Shown in pieces: positions 1 through 9,074 of a stretch of 64,000 nt of DNA. The notes below the pieces were generated by a model. The model was not told the DNA's origin. It made no database searches and was given only the letters and a program-made list of their open reading frames with translations. Numbering within the stretch: the stretch's first letter is position 1; the number at the start of each line of letters is the position of its first letter. The stretch spans positions 310,001 to 374,000 of the forward strand of contig NZ_RAPK01000007.1 in the NCBI RefSeq assembly GCF_003610495.1. Direction: 5' to 3'. The DNA comes from Sinobaca qinghaiensis (lineage in GTDB: Bacteria; Bacillota; Bacilli; Bacillales; Marinococcaceae). A program made the position numbers and the translations under genes.

Positions 1-351
1 GATAACGGGAGCAGCACCTGTTCCTGTACCGCCTCCCATACCTGCAGTGATAAATACCATATCAGCACCCATAAGCGCCTCTTCGATCTGCTCTTTGCTT
101 TCCTCAGCAGCTTTTTTACCGATCTCAGGATTAGCTCCTGCTCCAAGACCGCGGGTAAGCTTTCCGCCAAGCTGAAGCTTTGTTTCAGCCTGGGAGAGCT
201 GAAGTGCCTGGGCGTCTGTGTTAACAGAAATAAACTCTACACCCTGTAGTCCGTTTTCAATCATGCGGTTAACCGCATTGGAACCGCCGCCCCCTACTCC
301 GATAACCTTAATCTGTGCGAGCTGGTCCATATCCATTTCAAATTCTAACAT
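1..351 (-). CDS. ftsZ: Cell division GTPase FtsZ, N-terminal part (cut by window edge)
   Basis: Tubulin-like GTPase that forms the cytokinetic Z-ring. Only the first 117 codons are present; the gene runs off the left edge. The start has the bacterial FtsZ pattern [20 protein letters not shown], followed by [11 protein letters not shown] (nucleotide-binding loop 1) and, at the cut end, the tubulin signature [11 protein letters not shown]. The ATG at 351 has a clean AGGAGG eight bases upstream. It is the last dcw gene in this orientation, 38 bp after ftsA, and is very likely cotranscribed with it. No frameshift is visible. Identity is certain; the C-terminal tail that docks FtsA, SepF and EzrA cannot be assessed. 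Confidence 0.97.
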   Translation of the reverse strand, partial: MLEFEMDMDQLAQIKVIGVGGGGSNAVNRMIENGLQGVEFISVNTDAQALQLSQAETKLQLGGKLTRGLGAGANPEIGKKAAEESKEQIEEALMGADMVFITAGMGGGTGTGAAPVI

Positions 352-389
352 CAATGATCCTCCTAGTTTATCAATTCTGACCCGTTCTT

Positions 390-1721
390 TTATTCAAAAA
401 ACACTTTGAAGAAATTCTTCACTTTGCTTTTTACTGTAGGCTGATCAGACTGATTAGATTGATTTTCTTTTTCGCGCTGTTCCCTGAGTTCTTTACGGTC
501 TTTCTTAGGCTTTGCATCTGCCGGCGGAAGAGGCGCTGCCTGAAAAGACTGCTCTTCCGAAGAAGATGTGACCGCCATTTCCTTATCTTGAATTTTAACA
601 TGTTCATGGGCAAATTCAATAAGACCAATCGCAGTTGTATAAATAGGCTCTCTGACGCCGATATAGTCAGGTACTGTCATGCGTACGTTTTGGCGCAGGA
701 CATCCTCTGCGAGATCAAGCGTTCCCGGTATCATTACAGAGCCGCCTGTAAAGATATATCCGCCGGGCAGGTCGGAATAGCCCATACGGTAAATTTCTTC
801 ATGCACAAGCTCAAAAATCTCTTCCAGCCTTGGCTCGATAATCTGTGCAATTTCATATTGGGAATAATCTTCAGAATGGTCATTTCCCATCGTATTCATG
901 CTGAATGTTACATCTTCGGAAGCATCGTCAATAAATGCATAGCCATGATGCCGTTTAATGCGCTCCGCTTCTTCTGAAGTGGTACGCAGGCCGACAGAAA
1001 TATCATTAGTAATATGATCCCCGCCAATAGACAGCACACGCAGAGCCTGCATCATGCCATCTTTGAATACAGAAATGGTGGTAGACCCGCCACCGATATC
1101 AACCATGGCCACACCAAGCGTTTTTTCATCTTTGGAAAGAGCAAAATCACCGGCTGCTAAAGGCTGAAGACACAGCGCTTCTATTTCCAGTCCCGCTCTT
1201 TCTACACAACGCAGCAGGTTATGTAAAGTTGTTTTGGCACCGGTAATAAGCGTAGCTTCCACTTCGAGGCGTACACCCATCATTCCCCGTGGATCTGTGA
1301 TTCCCTCTAATCCATCTACAATGAACTGTGTCGGGATCGTATCTACAATTTCTCTTTCAGGAGGAATGGAGAGGACCTGAGCTGCATCCATAACCCGGTC
1401 TATATCTTCATCGCGGATTTCACGGTCAGAGCTCGATACAGCCACTACTCCGCTGCATGGTTTCATTTCAATATGATTGCCGTTCACTCCGAGAATAACG
1501 CGGGTAATAGAAAGGCCTACCATGCGCTCTGCTTTTTGAATCGCTTCTCTAATAGAATGAACTGTTTCATCTATATCGACAATAGCTCCTCGCTTCATTC
1601 CTCTGGAAGGTGCGGTTCCTACACCGATCACCTGTAAAGATTTGCCTGACATCTCCCCAATAATTACTTTAACGGCAGATGTACCAATATCTAAACTTAC
1701 ATAAATATCTTCATTATTCAC
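390..1721 (-). CDS. ftsA: Cell division protein FtsA
   Basis: Actin-like ATPase that tethers FtsZ filaments to the membrane. 443 aa, usual for Bacillus FtsA. The N-terminus has the actin phosphate-1 motif [15 protein letters not shown]; phosphate-2 is [13 protein letters not shown] near residue 205; the adenosine motif is [13 protein letters not shown] near 350. After a Lys/Glu-rich linker the protein ends in a short amphipathic helix ([13 protein letters not shown]), the expected membrane-targeting sequence. The start is GTG at 1721 with AGGAGGTG nine bases upstream. The 230 bp upstream, where Bacillus subtilis has sbp and ylxX/ylxW, is AT-rich and without genes, so ftsA-ftsZ may have its own promoter there. 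Confidence 0.97.
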   Translation of the reverse strand: MNNEDIYVSLDIGTSAVKVIIGEMSGKSLQVIGVGTAPSRGMKRGAIVDIDETVHSIREAIQKAERMVGLSITRVILGVNGNHIEMKPCSGVVAVSSSDREIRDEDIDRVMDAAQVLSIPPEREIVDTIPTQFIVDGLEGITDPRGMMGVRLEVEATLITGAKTTLHNLLRCVERAGLEIEALCLQPLAAGDFALSKDEKTLGVAMVDIGGGSTTISVFKDGMMQALRVLSIGGDHITNDISVGLRTTSEEAERIKRHHGYAFIDDASEDVTFSMNTMGNDHSEDYSQYEIAQIIEPRLEEIFELVHEEIYRMGYSDLPGGYIFTGGSVMIPGTLDLAEDVLRQNVRMTVPDYIGVREPIYTTAIGLIEFAHEHVKIQDKEMAVTSSSEEQSFQAAPLPPADAKPKKDRKELREQREKENQSNQSDQPTVKSKVKNFFKVFFE

Positions 1722-1951
1722 TAGTCGGCACCTCCTATGCTAACACCCAAGTCTCTGTTTTAGATTCCGAGTTGTTTACTCTATTTATATTACATGAGCA
1801 ACACGCTGTTGTGGTATCTTAACAGAAAATTATTTACTTTTTTTAATGAGATCACTTTTTACTATAGAATGGAAAGGTTATTTACACTTATAACGTCTAG
1901 TTTACATGAATTATGCTCAGCAGAAAAGAGCACGTTGAATTAAATTCACTG
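1722..1951. other. Gene-free spacer between divIB and ftsA
   Basis: 230 bp, AT-rich. In Bacillus subtilis this junction holds ylxW, ylxX and sbp plus the ftsA promoters. None of those genes has an open frame here. Several AT-rich hexamers could serve as a minus-strand -10 element, but no -35/-10 pair with good spacing stands out and I do not name a promoter. The rsh-like palindromic words seen are short. Confidence 0.5.
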
Positions 1952-2959
1952 TTATTCTTCATTAACCGGGGTGGATTCTTCATTTTCCGGTGCTGTTTCC
2001 GAAATATCGCCGTTCTCATCAGCAGATTCTTCGGTTTCTTCGGCCGGAACTTCATCCGTCTCAACTTCTACAGGGTCCTCAGCCGGAACTTCTTCTTCAG
2101 AAGATTCTGCTGCTTCTCCGGCTTCTTCTGCAGCCGCTTCCTCCGGAGCCCCGTCGTTTCCGCCTTCTTCTGCCGGGAGATCTTCCTCTCCGGTTCCGCT
2201 TTCTTCTTCAGCCTCTTCATCGCTTTCAAAATACGGTGTCAGCTTCATATGCAGAACACCCGGGACGCTGCGGTCGACCTCCGCAGAAACAGAGGGATAA
2301 GATGCCATGTGTTCAGCAAATCCCGGAATCGTGCTTTCTACTTCAATGCCGTCGTTCATATAAAGCTTTAGTTCATTGGGATCTTCTTCTGTCGGCGAAA
2401 AAATTACTTCCGAGATACTGTTTCTAATACCGTCTCCTGCCTTACTCATTTCTTTTGAAAAGCGTTCGAGCTTTTCTTCATCAGAGAACCCGTGCAGAAG
2501 CGGGGCATCGCTTGGAATCTGTTCGGAAGGTTTATTACGCAGTACAGCTCCTGTTGTTAATACAGGGATAAACGTGCCTTCTGACATCACATAGCCGACT
2601 CGTTCCTGCTCTGTAATATCAATGACTACTCTGCCGGGAAGAGAACGGCTGATGGAGGCTTCCTGGACTTCTTCCAGCTCTTCTATCTCTGCTTCCGCGC
2701 TCCCCCGGTCGACGGACCAGATGTTTTCTCCAGTGACGATGCCGCTTGTTTCAATGATGACGTTTTTTTCTGCAATTTGATTTCCTTCTACTTCCACAGC
2801 GCGTATATTGCTCAATGGAGACTGGAAATAAATAACCAGACCAATTAAGATCAAAAAGATGGAAAGATATATTACAAAACGCCTGTTCGAACGCTTTCTT
2901 CTCTGCTCCTGCAAGGTGGGAATCCGTTCTTCAATCGGCACTACTTTCTTATCAGACAC
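1952..2959 (-). CDS. divIB: Cell division protein DivIB (FtsQ) with long acidic C-terminal tail
   Basis: Bitopic divisome protein that works with FtsL and DivIC to activate septal synthesis. Layout (numbered from an in-frame TTG at 2968): basic cytoplasmic N-terminus, one membrane helix at about 31-49, a POTRA domain at about 51-120 (IRAVEVEG opening), a beta domain to about 245, then about 90 residues made almost only of Glu, Asp, Ala, Ser and Pro. This tail faces outside and is far longer than usual. The TTG at 2968 directly abuts GGAGG and so is unsuitable; the GTG at 2959 lies nine bases after that GGAGG and is preferred (335 aa). It sits downstream of murB. Confidence 0.93.
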   Translation of the reverse strand: MSDKKVVPIEERIPTLQEQRRKRSNRRFVIYLSIFLILIGLVIYFQSPLSNIRAVEVEGNQIAEKNVIIETSGIVTGENIWSVDRGSAEAEIEELEEVQEASISRSLPGRVVIDITEQERVGYVMSEGTFIPVLTTGAVLRNKPSEQIPSDAPLLHGFSDEEKLERFSKEMSKAGDGIRNSISEVIFSPTEEDPNELKLYMNDGIEVESTIPGFAEHMASYPSVSAEVDRSVPGVLHMKLTPYFESDEEAEEESGTGEEDLPAEEGGNDGAPEEAAAEEAGEAAESSEEEVPAEDPVEVETDEVPAEETEESADENGDISETAPENEESTPVNEE

Positions 2960-3017
2960 CTTTTTCAACCTCCAATCCTGCCCCGGATACTATGTAAAGA
3001 AATCGTGAAAAAACGCA

Positions 3018-3932
3018 TCACCCGCGTCTTTTCACAATTTCTACTTCTGTATTCATTACTACCTGATATTTTTCCCATACAGTATGCTTTACATGTTCGA
3101 CAATAGCGAGTACATCTTCCGCTTTAGCCTCTCCGGTATTTACAATGAAATTTCCGTGGAGTTCTGAAATCTGCGCTCCGCCATGTACATACCCTTTCAG
3201 GCCGGAGGATTCAACCAGCTGCCCGGCGTGATGGGGAAGGGGGTTTCGGAACACACTTCCTGCACACGGCAGATTCCATGGCTGTGTTTCTCTCCTGTAG
3301 CTTTTATGTTTTTGCATTTCTGCTACAATGTCTTCTTTTATTCCTTCTTTGAGCTGAAAAACAGCCTGTACGCAGATACCCTTTTCCTTCTGAAGTCTCG
3401 ATGTGCGATAAGAAAATCCCATATTTTCTGTATCTATCCATTCGAGCCTTCCATCCGGATACAGCACTCTTGCTTTTACAAGAACATCCGCAATTTCTGT
3501 GCCGTGGGCGCCGGCATTCATAAAGACAGCTCCCCCTATTGTTCCTGGAATTCCTCCCGCGAATTCAAATCCGGAAAATCCTTTTTTGCTAATAATGGTT
3601 GCCAGCTTAATTAATGAATAGCCTGCATCGACAGTTAGTATGCCGGTTTCCTCTTCCAGCTCCATGCCGCTGAGGCGGTTGCCCAGTTTAATAACCGCAC
3701 CTTCGATCCCTTTATCATCAACTAAAAGGTTGGATCCTCTTCCAATAGCGCGCCAGGGAAGCTTTTGTTCTTTAATTTCTTCCAGAGCTGTTACCAGCCC
3801 TTCTACGGAATCCGGCTCGATAAATAAATCCGCCGGTCCGCCTATTTTCCAGGTAGTATGCTTGGATAATGGCTCGTCTTCGGCTACATAGCCTACCTGT
3901 TCGTCTTTAAGACGCTGCAATACCTCTTTCAT
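3018..3932 (-). CDS. murB: UDP-N-acetylmuramate dehydrogenase MurB
   Basis: FAD enzyme that reduces UDP-GlcNAc-enolpyruvate to UDP-MurNAc with NADPH, the second committed step of peptidoglycan precursor synthesis. 304 aa. It shows the PCMH-type FAD-binding stretch GRGSNLLVDD near residues 64-73, GGIPGTIGGAVFMNAGAHG at 127-144, SYRTS with the active-site Arg near 176, and CAGSVFRNP whose Ser226 is the proton donor. This is the short form typical of Gram-positives. ATG at 3932 has AAGGAG eight bases upstream. It lies 16 bp after murG and 50 bp before divIB, the Bacillus order. Confidence 0.97.
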   Translation of the reverse strand: MKEVLQRLKDEQVGYVAEDEPLSKHTTWKIGGPADLFIEPDSVEGLVTALEEIKEQKLPWRAIGRGSNLLVDDKGIEGAVIKLGNRLSGMELEEETGILTVDAGYSLIKLATIISKKGFSGFEFAGGIPGTIGGAVFMNAGAHGTEIADVLVKARVLYPDGRLEWIDTENMGFSYRTSRLQKEKGICVQAVFQLKEGIKEDIVAEMQKHKSYRRETQPWNLPCAGSVFRNPLPHHAGQLVESSGLKGYVHGGAQISELHGNFIVNTGEAKAEDVLAIVEHVKHTVWEKYQVVMNTEVEIVKRRG

Positions 3933-3948
3933 GGAAGTGCTCCTTTCT

Positions 3949-5049
3949 CTATTTATTTGACTTTATTAATGAATCCATTAGTTTGTATAAGCGGCTGGAT
4001 GCATCAGGCACACCCAGGCTGAGTGAGGCTTCTTTCATCTCTTTCCATTTGTTTTCTTCTGACAAGATGGATTGTATGTCCTGCATAAGCACTTCACTTG
4101 TTACATCTTTTTCTTTACGAAGAACAGCAGCCCCATTCACTTCGAGGGCGAGCGCATTCTTTTCCTGATGGTTGTTCGTGACGTAAGGGCTTGGGATTAA
4201 AACGGCGGGCACACCGAGCGCTGTAATCTCTGCGATTGTGGTAGCCCCTGCTCTTGTGACAATCAGGTCCACGTGATGAAGCACGTCCGGCATGTTATGA
4301 AGAAAAGGCTGGATGGAAACATTCTCCGGGTTTCCAGCTTCTTGTACCTTTTCCATCACATTATCGTAATGAACGGAGCCGGTAACGTACAGATACTGCC
4401 AGTCATGGCCGGCGGTTTCCTTTAATGAGCCAAGAAATGCTTCGTTAATAGGTTTTGCCCCTCTGCTGCCGCCTACAATAAGAACGGTTTTACGGCCGGG
4501 CTGAAGACCGAGAGAGGCCAGCGGATTTACCGGGGAATGGTTTGCCACTTCAGATGCCCGGGGATTTCCTACAAACTCCACCTTTTCTGAAGGGAAAAAC
4601 GAGGCGGCTTCCTGAAAAGCAATGCCGACTTTTTCAGCGTACCTGCTCAAAAATTTGTTGGTTAACCCGGGAACACTGTTTTGTTCGTGGATGATACAAG
4701 GAATGTTAAGCTTCGCCCCTGCGTATACGACCGGTCCAGCTACGTAGCCTCCGGTACCGATAACAATGTCTGCTTTAAACTCTTTAATCATTTTTTTTGC
4801 TTTGGATGTTCCATTTATAAACCGCCAGATCGTCTTTGCATTATCCAGAGAAAGCTTCCGTTTAAATCCGGTAATTTCAATGGTTTGGAACGGAATGCCC
4901 TCCCGGGGCACAATATCGCTCTCCAGGCCTTTTTCTGTTCCGATATATAAAAATTCACTCTCAGGCGCTATTCTTTTTATTTCTTTAACGAGGGCCAGTG
5001 CCGGATAAATGTGGCCTCCGGTTCCGCCTCCGGTTATTACTATTCTCAT
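3949..5049 (-). CDS. murG: UDP-GlcNAc:undecaprenyl-pyrophosphoryl-MurNAc-pentapeptide transferase MurG
   Basis: Peripheral membrane GT-B glycosyltransferase converting lipid I to lipid II. 366 aa. The N-terminal acceptor-domain glycine loop [14 protein letters not shown] is intact, followed by [13 protein letters not shown]. The C-terminal donor domain has [13 protein letters not shown] and [25 protein letters not shown], both UDP-GlcNAc contacts. ATG at 5049 follows AAAGGAG. In sporulating Bacillus spoVE lies directly upstream; here murD precedes murG with a gap of only 40 bp, so spoVE is absent. Confidence 0.97.
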   Translation of the reverse strand: MRIVITGGGTGGHIYPALALVKEIKRIAPESEFLYIGTEKGLESDIVPREGIPFQTIEITGFKRKLSLDNAKTIWRFINGTSKAKKMIKEFKADIVIGTGGYVAGPVVYAGAKLNIPCIIHEQNSVPGLTNKFLSRYAEKVGIAFQEAASFFPSEKVEFVGNPRASEVANHSPVNPLASLGLQPGRKTVLIVGGSRGAKPINEAFLGSLKETAGHDWQYLYVTGSVHYDNVMEKVQEAGNPENVSIQPFLHNMPDVLHHVDLIVTRAGATTIAEITALGVPAVLIPSPYVTNNHQEKNALALEVNGAAVLRKEKDVTSEVLMQDIQSILSEENKWKEMKEASLSLGVPDASSRLYKLMDSLIKSNK

Positions 5050-5089
5050 TAAAATACTCCTTTATGCTTCTTCGCTGCCGGAGAAGCCA

Positions 5090-6445
5090 TCACTGCTTTT
5101 TTTGTTTGTTCATTTCCTGAATAAAAAGGTCGCCTCTTTGCTCAAACGTTTTGAACTGGTCCCAGCTTGCACAGGCCGGAGAAAGAAGAAGTACATCCCC
5201 CGCTTCTGCAACAGCAGCCGCCGCCGCCGTTGCTTCTTCAAGAGTATCTACTATTTTCACTATGTTCAGACCTGCTTTTTCTGCAGTGTCTGCCAGTTTA
5301 TATTTTGTTTCACCATATGCTACTACTGCTTTAAGACCCGCAAAAGCGGCCTCGAGGCTGTCAAATTCGTTCCCCCTGTCCAGGCCGCCCGCAATCAGGA
5401 CGACCGGGTCTGAAAAAGCTTCAATAGCCTTTTGGGTGGAAAGAATATTGGTAGCTTTGGAATCGTTATACACCCGAATACCGTTCACATCTCCTACGTA
5501 CTGAAGCCTATGCTTAATACCCGAGAAGGTTGTTAATACGTTTTCCACTGCTTGACGGTCTACGCCGCTAAGCATAGCAGCTGCTGCCGCTGCAAGCATG
5601 TTTTCATGATTATGCCTGCCCGGCAGGGATGCTTTACTCATTTCCATTACGGGCTCGTTTTGAAACATCATCCATCCGTCTTTAATGCAGGCTCCCTCTG
5701 ACAATATTTCTGTCGTGGAAAAAGGAAACAGCCTCGCGTTCGATTGTTTGGCAAGCGCCGTCACTTCAGGATCGTCCGCGTTATAAAGTGCATATTCTTC
5801 CTCGGTCATATTGGCAAACATTTTTCCTTTGGATGCTACATAATCTTCTTTTGAACCATGATAATCCAAATGAGCGTCAAATATGTTTAAAATAATACCG
5901 ATATTCGGCTGAAAGGCAGGGCTTCCTTTTAATTGAAAACTCGAAACCTCGGTCACCATAAATTCATCCTGCTTTACCTGTTCCGATACTTCACAGGCTA
6001 CCGTTCCAATATTTCCGGCTAAATAGGACTTCTTTCCACCCTCTACGAGCAATGCATGGAGAAGGCTTGAAGTAGTTGTTTTTCCGTTGGAACCGGTAAT
6101 AGCTATCATCGTACCTTCGCATAAGCGGCCTGCTATTTCCATTTCTGTAATAATAGGTATATTCAACTCGCCGGCCTTTTCAAACAGCGGCAGATCGTAG
6201 CGGATACCTGGATTTTTCACTATTATATCTATTTTTTCTTCAAGGAGGGACAACGGATGCCCTCCGCTGTGAAGGGGAATTCCGAGCTGTTTTAATTCTT
6301 TTTCTTCTGTTGAACCTTCAGAAGAAGACCCATTATTTACTATTACATGGGCACCGAGGCGGTGAAGAAGCCTTGCGGCTGACATTCCGCTTTTAGCCAG
6401 TCCTACAATTAACACGTGTTTATCTTTATACAGGGATTGCTTCAT
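5090..6445 (-). CDS. murD: UDP-N-acetylmuramoyl-L-alanine--D-glutamate ligase MurD
   Basis: Cytoplasmic ATP-dependent Mur ligase that adds D-Glu to UDP-MurNAc-L-Ala. 451 aa. An N-terminal Rossmann-like domain (VLIVGLAKSGMSAARLL) is followed by the ATP P-loop ITGSNGKTTTSSLLHAL near 115, then HLDYHGSKEDYVASK and the C-terminal DNDSKATN-type loop seen as YNDSKATNILST. The start codon overlaps the mraY stop by one base (TAATG), which implies translational coupling. The gene ends 40 bp before murG. Confidence 0.97.
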   Translation of the reverse strand: MKQSLYKDKHVLIVGLAKSGMSAARLLHRLGAHVIVNNGSSSEGSTEEKELKQLGIPLHSGGHPLSLLEEKIDIIVKNPGIRYDLPLFEKAGELNIPIITEMEIAGRLCEGTMIAITGSNGKTTTSSLLHALLVEGGKKSYLAGNIGTVACEVSEQVKQDEFMVTEVSSFQLKGSPAFQPNIGIILNIFDAHLDYHGSKEDYVASKGKMFANMTEEEYALYNADDPEVTALAKQSNARLFPFSTTEILSEGACIKDGWMMFQNEPVMEMSKASLPGRHNHENMLAAAAAAMLSGVDRQAVENVLTTFSGIKHRLQYVGDVNGIRVYNDSKATNILSTQKAIEAFSDPVVLIAGGLDRGNEFDSLEAAFAGLKAVVAYGETKYKLADTAEKAGLNIVKIVDTLEEATAAAAAVAEAGDVLLLSPACASWDQFKTFEQRGDLFIQEMNKQKKQ

Positions 6446-7413
6446 TATATCAGCACCTCAATTATAATTCCTGCCACAGCCAGAACGAGTCCAGTACTCC
6501 AGAACACAGTAACTACTTTCCATTCCGACCAGCCGGACAGTTCAAAATGGTGGTGGATTGGACTCATTTTAAAGATTCGCTTGCCTCTTAATTTAAACGA
6601 TGCCACCTGGATAATCACGGATAGCGTTTCAATAACAAACACGCCGCCGATAATAACGAGAATCAGCTCAGCTCCAAGCAGAATGGCAATAGCTGCAATC
6701 GCCCCGCCAAGCGCAAGAGATCCCGTGTCTCCCATAAATACTTTAGCTGGATGTGCATTAAACACAAGAAACCCTAAGCAGGCGCCCACTATCGCAAAAG
6801 AAAAGACAGCAACATCGGATGCACCCTGGATCCATGCCAGAATCGCAAAAGCCAAAAAAGCTACGGCTCCTGTACCTGCTAAAAGACCGTCCAGGCCATC
6901 AGTTAAGTTTACAGCATTGGATGCCCCGACCAGCATAAAGATAACCAGGAAAAAGTACATAAAGCCCAGATCAATGCTGAAATTGGTTGCAGGCACCGAC
7001 ACGGATGTACTAAAATCCCCGGAGTAAATAACGATAAAGAAGATCAGCGCTATTACTGCCTGGCCGGCAAGCTTTTGTTTAGATGTCAGACCGAGATTGC
7101 GTTTTTTTACAATTTTTATAAAATCATCAAGAAAACCGAGTGTACCAAAACCAATTGTTACTAAAAGCAGTAAAAAAAGTTCGGTACTGAACCCGGTCCA
7201 TATTGTCATAACAAGCATGGTCAAAATAAGCGAAACAAGAATTACGATGCCGCCCATTGTTGGAGTGCCGCCTTTTTTCATATGGGACTCCGGTCCTTCC
7301 TCCCTGATACTCTGCCCGAATTTAAATTTCTTCAGGGCCGGAATAAAAAAGGGAGTAAGAATAATCATAAATACGAAAGCCAGAATGCTGGCTGTTATTA
7401 CATTGAGCGCCAT
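6445..7413 (-). CDS. mraY: Phospho-N-acetylmuramoyl-pentapeptide transferase MraY
   Basis: Integral membrane enzyme that moves phospho-MurNAc-pentapeptide onto undecaprenyl phosphate to form lipid I. 322 aa with about ten hydrophobic segments. The signatures are present: MGGIVILVS near the start, [22 protein letters not shown] (first Asp pair), [15 protein letters not shown], and [11 protein letters not shown] followed by the histidine loop SPIHHHFE. The ATG at 7413 follows AAAGGACG. It lies between murE and murD and shares one base with murD. Confidence 0.97.
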   Translation of the reverse strand: MALNVITASILAFVFMIILTPFFIPALKKFKFGQSIREEGPESHMKKGGTPTMGGIVILVSLILTMLVMTIWTGFSTELFLLLLVTIGFGTLGFLDDFIKIVKKRNLGLTSKQKLAGQAVIALIFFIVIYSGDFSTSVSVPATNFSIDLGFMYFFLVIFMLVGASNAVNLTDGLDGLLAGTGAVAFLAFAILAWIQGASDVAVFSFAIVGACLGFLVFNAHPAKVFMGDTGSLALGGAIAAIAILLGAELILVIIGGVFVIETLSVIIQVASFKLRGKRIFKMSPIHHHFELSGWSEWKVVTVFWSTGLVLAVAGIIIEVLI

Positions 7414-7447
7414 TATTGGACGTCCTTTCTATTAAAAACAAACAGTT

Positions 7448-8917
7448 TTACTTATGTGTTTTATTTTTTATTGCTGTTTCTGCTTCTTTTCTATCATCAA
7501 AAGAAAATACTTCGTCTTTTATTATCTGGTACGTTTCGTGTCCTTTGCCGGCAATTAATACCAGGTCCCCAGGTTCTGCATGTTCTATCGCATATTTAAT
7601 AGCTTCCCGGCGGTCTTCAATTACTTTAAAGTTTGTATTAGTCAGCCCTATTGTCATGTCGTCAATAATAGAAGCCGGGTTCTCATCGCGTGGATTGTCT
7701 GCTGTGAAAATACTCATGTCGGATAACGTAACGGCAATCTTCGCCATTTCCGGCCGCTTCGTTTTATCACGGTTGCCTCCGCAGCCTACCACGGTGTAAA
7801 CAGAGCCTGCTGCCATTTCCCGGGCCGTCTCCAGAACATTTTTCAGGCTGTCCGGCGTATGGGCGTAATCAACGATAACCGCAAATTCCTCCTCAGACTC
7901 GACCAGCTCAAATCTTCCTGCAACTCCTTTTACTTTTCCAAGCGCCGAAACGATGGTGGAAAGTGAAATACCTTCAGAAAGAGCAGCCGTTGCTGCTGCA
8001 AGCGCGTTATAGATACTAAATTTCCCTGCCATGGAAAGAGAGAGCGACTCCTCACCCCATGGGGTCACAATCGTAAAGGATGTTCCTGTCGGCGTCATGG
8101 AAATGTTTTCCGCCCGGATATCTGCCGGTTCGTCTATTCCATACGTGAGCACAGGAGCCGGGCATACCTTCTCAAAGAAAAGAGAAGCACTGTCGTCTGC
8201 ATTAAGGACAGCCGTTTTTTCTTCCCCTTCGTAGGAGTTTCCCAGCTGGCTGAACAGCAGGCTTTTAGCCTGTCTGTATTTATCCATCGTTTCATGGTAG
8301 TCAAGGTGATCTTTTGTTAGATTTGTAAAAACTACCGTATTAAAATCACAGCCTCTCACTCTGCCTAAATCGAGAGCGTGAGAGGAAACTTCCATAATGC
8401 AGGAATCCACATCCTGATCTTTCATATCCCGGAATATTTTCTGGATGGTGACAGATTCCGGGGTCGTATTTTTCGTCTCAAAAATTTCTTCGTTAATTTT
8501 AGTATACATTGTGCCGATCAGGCCGGTCTGCACAGCATTTTCTTTCAGCACAGCTTCTAGAAGATGGCTTGTGGTGGTTTTTCCATTTGTACCAGTAATC
8601 CCAATTAATCTCATTTCTCCTGTAGGATGCTGATAAAAACGGCTGGCAGCGATAGCCATTGTTTTTTGTGTGTCCCGGACTACGAGTACCGGAACAGAAA
8701 GCGGCAGCGGATATTTGGCTATTACTGCGCAGGCACCATTTCTTACAGCCTGTTCTGCGTATTCATGTCCATCTACGGTATAACCTTCAATGCAGAAAAA
8801 CACCCCTCCGGAAACCACTTCTCTGGAGTCCATGTGGATGGATGTTATTTCTGGATTTTCCGTTGGAAGGGCGCCGTGAACAAGTACCGGCGGCAGTAAA
8901 TCATGTAGGGTTATCAT
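7448..8917 (-). CDS. murE: UDP-MurNAc-tripeptide synthetase MurE, meso-DAP type
   Basis: Cytoplasmic Mur ligase that adds the third stem-peptide residue. 489 aa. The P-loop GITGTNGKTTTSHLLEAV lies near residue 108. The motif DNPR (in TADNPRDENP, near 405) selects meso-diaminopimelate over lysine, so the wall is predicted to be A1-gamma type. The carbamoylated-Lys region and HTPDSL loop are also present. ATG at 8917 follows AGGAG. In Bacillus, spoVD normally sits immediately upstream; here there are 157 non-coding bases and then pbpB. Confidence 0.96.
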   Translation of the reverse strand: MITLHDLLPPVLVHGALPTENPEITSIHMDSREVVSGGVFFCIEGYTVDGHEYAEQAVRNGACAVIAKYPLPLSVPVLVVRDTQKTMAIAASRFYQHPTGEMRLIGITGTNGKTTTSHLLEAVLKENAVQTGLIGTMYTKINEEIFETKNTTPESVTIQKIFRDMKDQDVDSCIMEVSSHALDLGRVRGCDFNTVVFTNLTKDHLDYHETMDKYRQAKSLLFSQLGNSYEGEEKTAVLNADDSASLFFEKVCPAPVLTYGIDEPADIRAENISMTPTGTSFTIVTPWGEESLSLSMAGKFSIYNALAAATAALSEGISLSTIVSALGKVKGVAGRFELVESEEEFAVIVDYAHTPDSLKNVLETAREMAAGSVYTVVGCGGNRDKTKRPEMAKIAVTLSDMSIFTADNPRDENPASIIDDMTIGLTNTNFKVIEDRREAIKYAIEHAEPGDLVLIAGKGHETYQIIKDEVFSFDDRKEAETAIKNKTHK

Positions 8918-9074
8918 CTTATACTCTCCTGCGAATTGCGTTTTTTATTTGTAAAAACCGGGCTGACAAATGAATAGGCCAAGGTAACACCTCGGCCGTT
9001 TCACCATTTTCATTTTAAGCTTCCTATAAAAATTTGTCACCCTCGTTTTTATCATTTCCGCTCGAAGGCTTCAT
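8918..9074. other. Non-coding gap at the usual spoVD position, with one hairpin
   Basis: 157 bp between pbpB and murE on the minus strand. It contains one imperfect stem-loop at 8977-8997 (arms GGCCGAGGT and ACCTTGGCC) with no following T-run, so it is not a convincing terminator; it may be a processing site or attenuator. No remnant of a spoVD reading frame is visible. Confidence 0.4.

Noticed and set aside
459-977. 172-codon plus-strand frame opposite ftsA
   Set aside because: Rich in Arg, Phe and Cys, no ribosome-binding site, fully inside ftsA.
1971-2427. Plus-strand Ser/Ala-rich and Leu/Arg-rich open frames opposite divIB
   Set aside because: They are mirror frames of the Glu-rich DivIB tail (GAA/GAG repeats read in reverse) and have no start signal.
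8977-8997. Rho-independent terminator between pbpB and murE
   Set aside because: The hairpin has no T-run on either strand.
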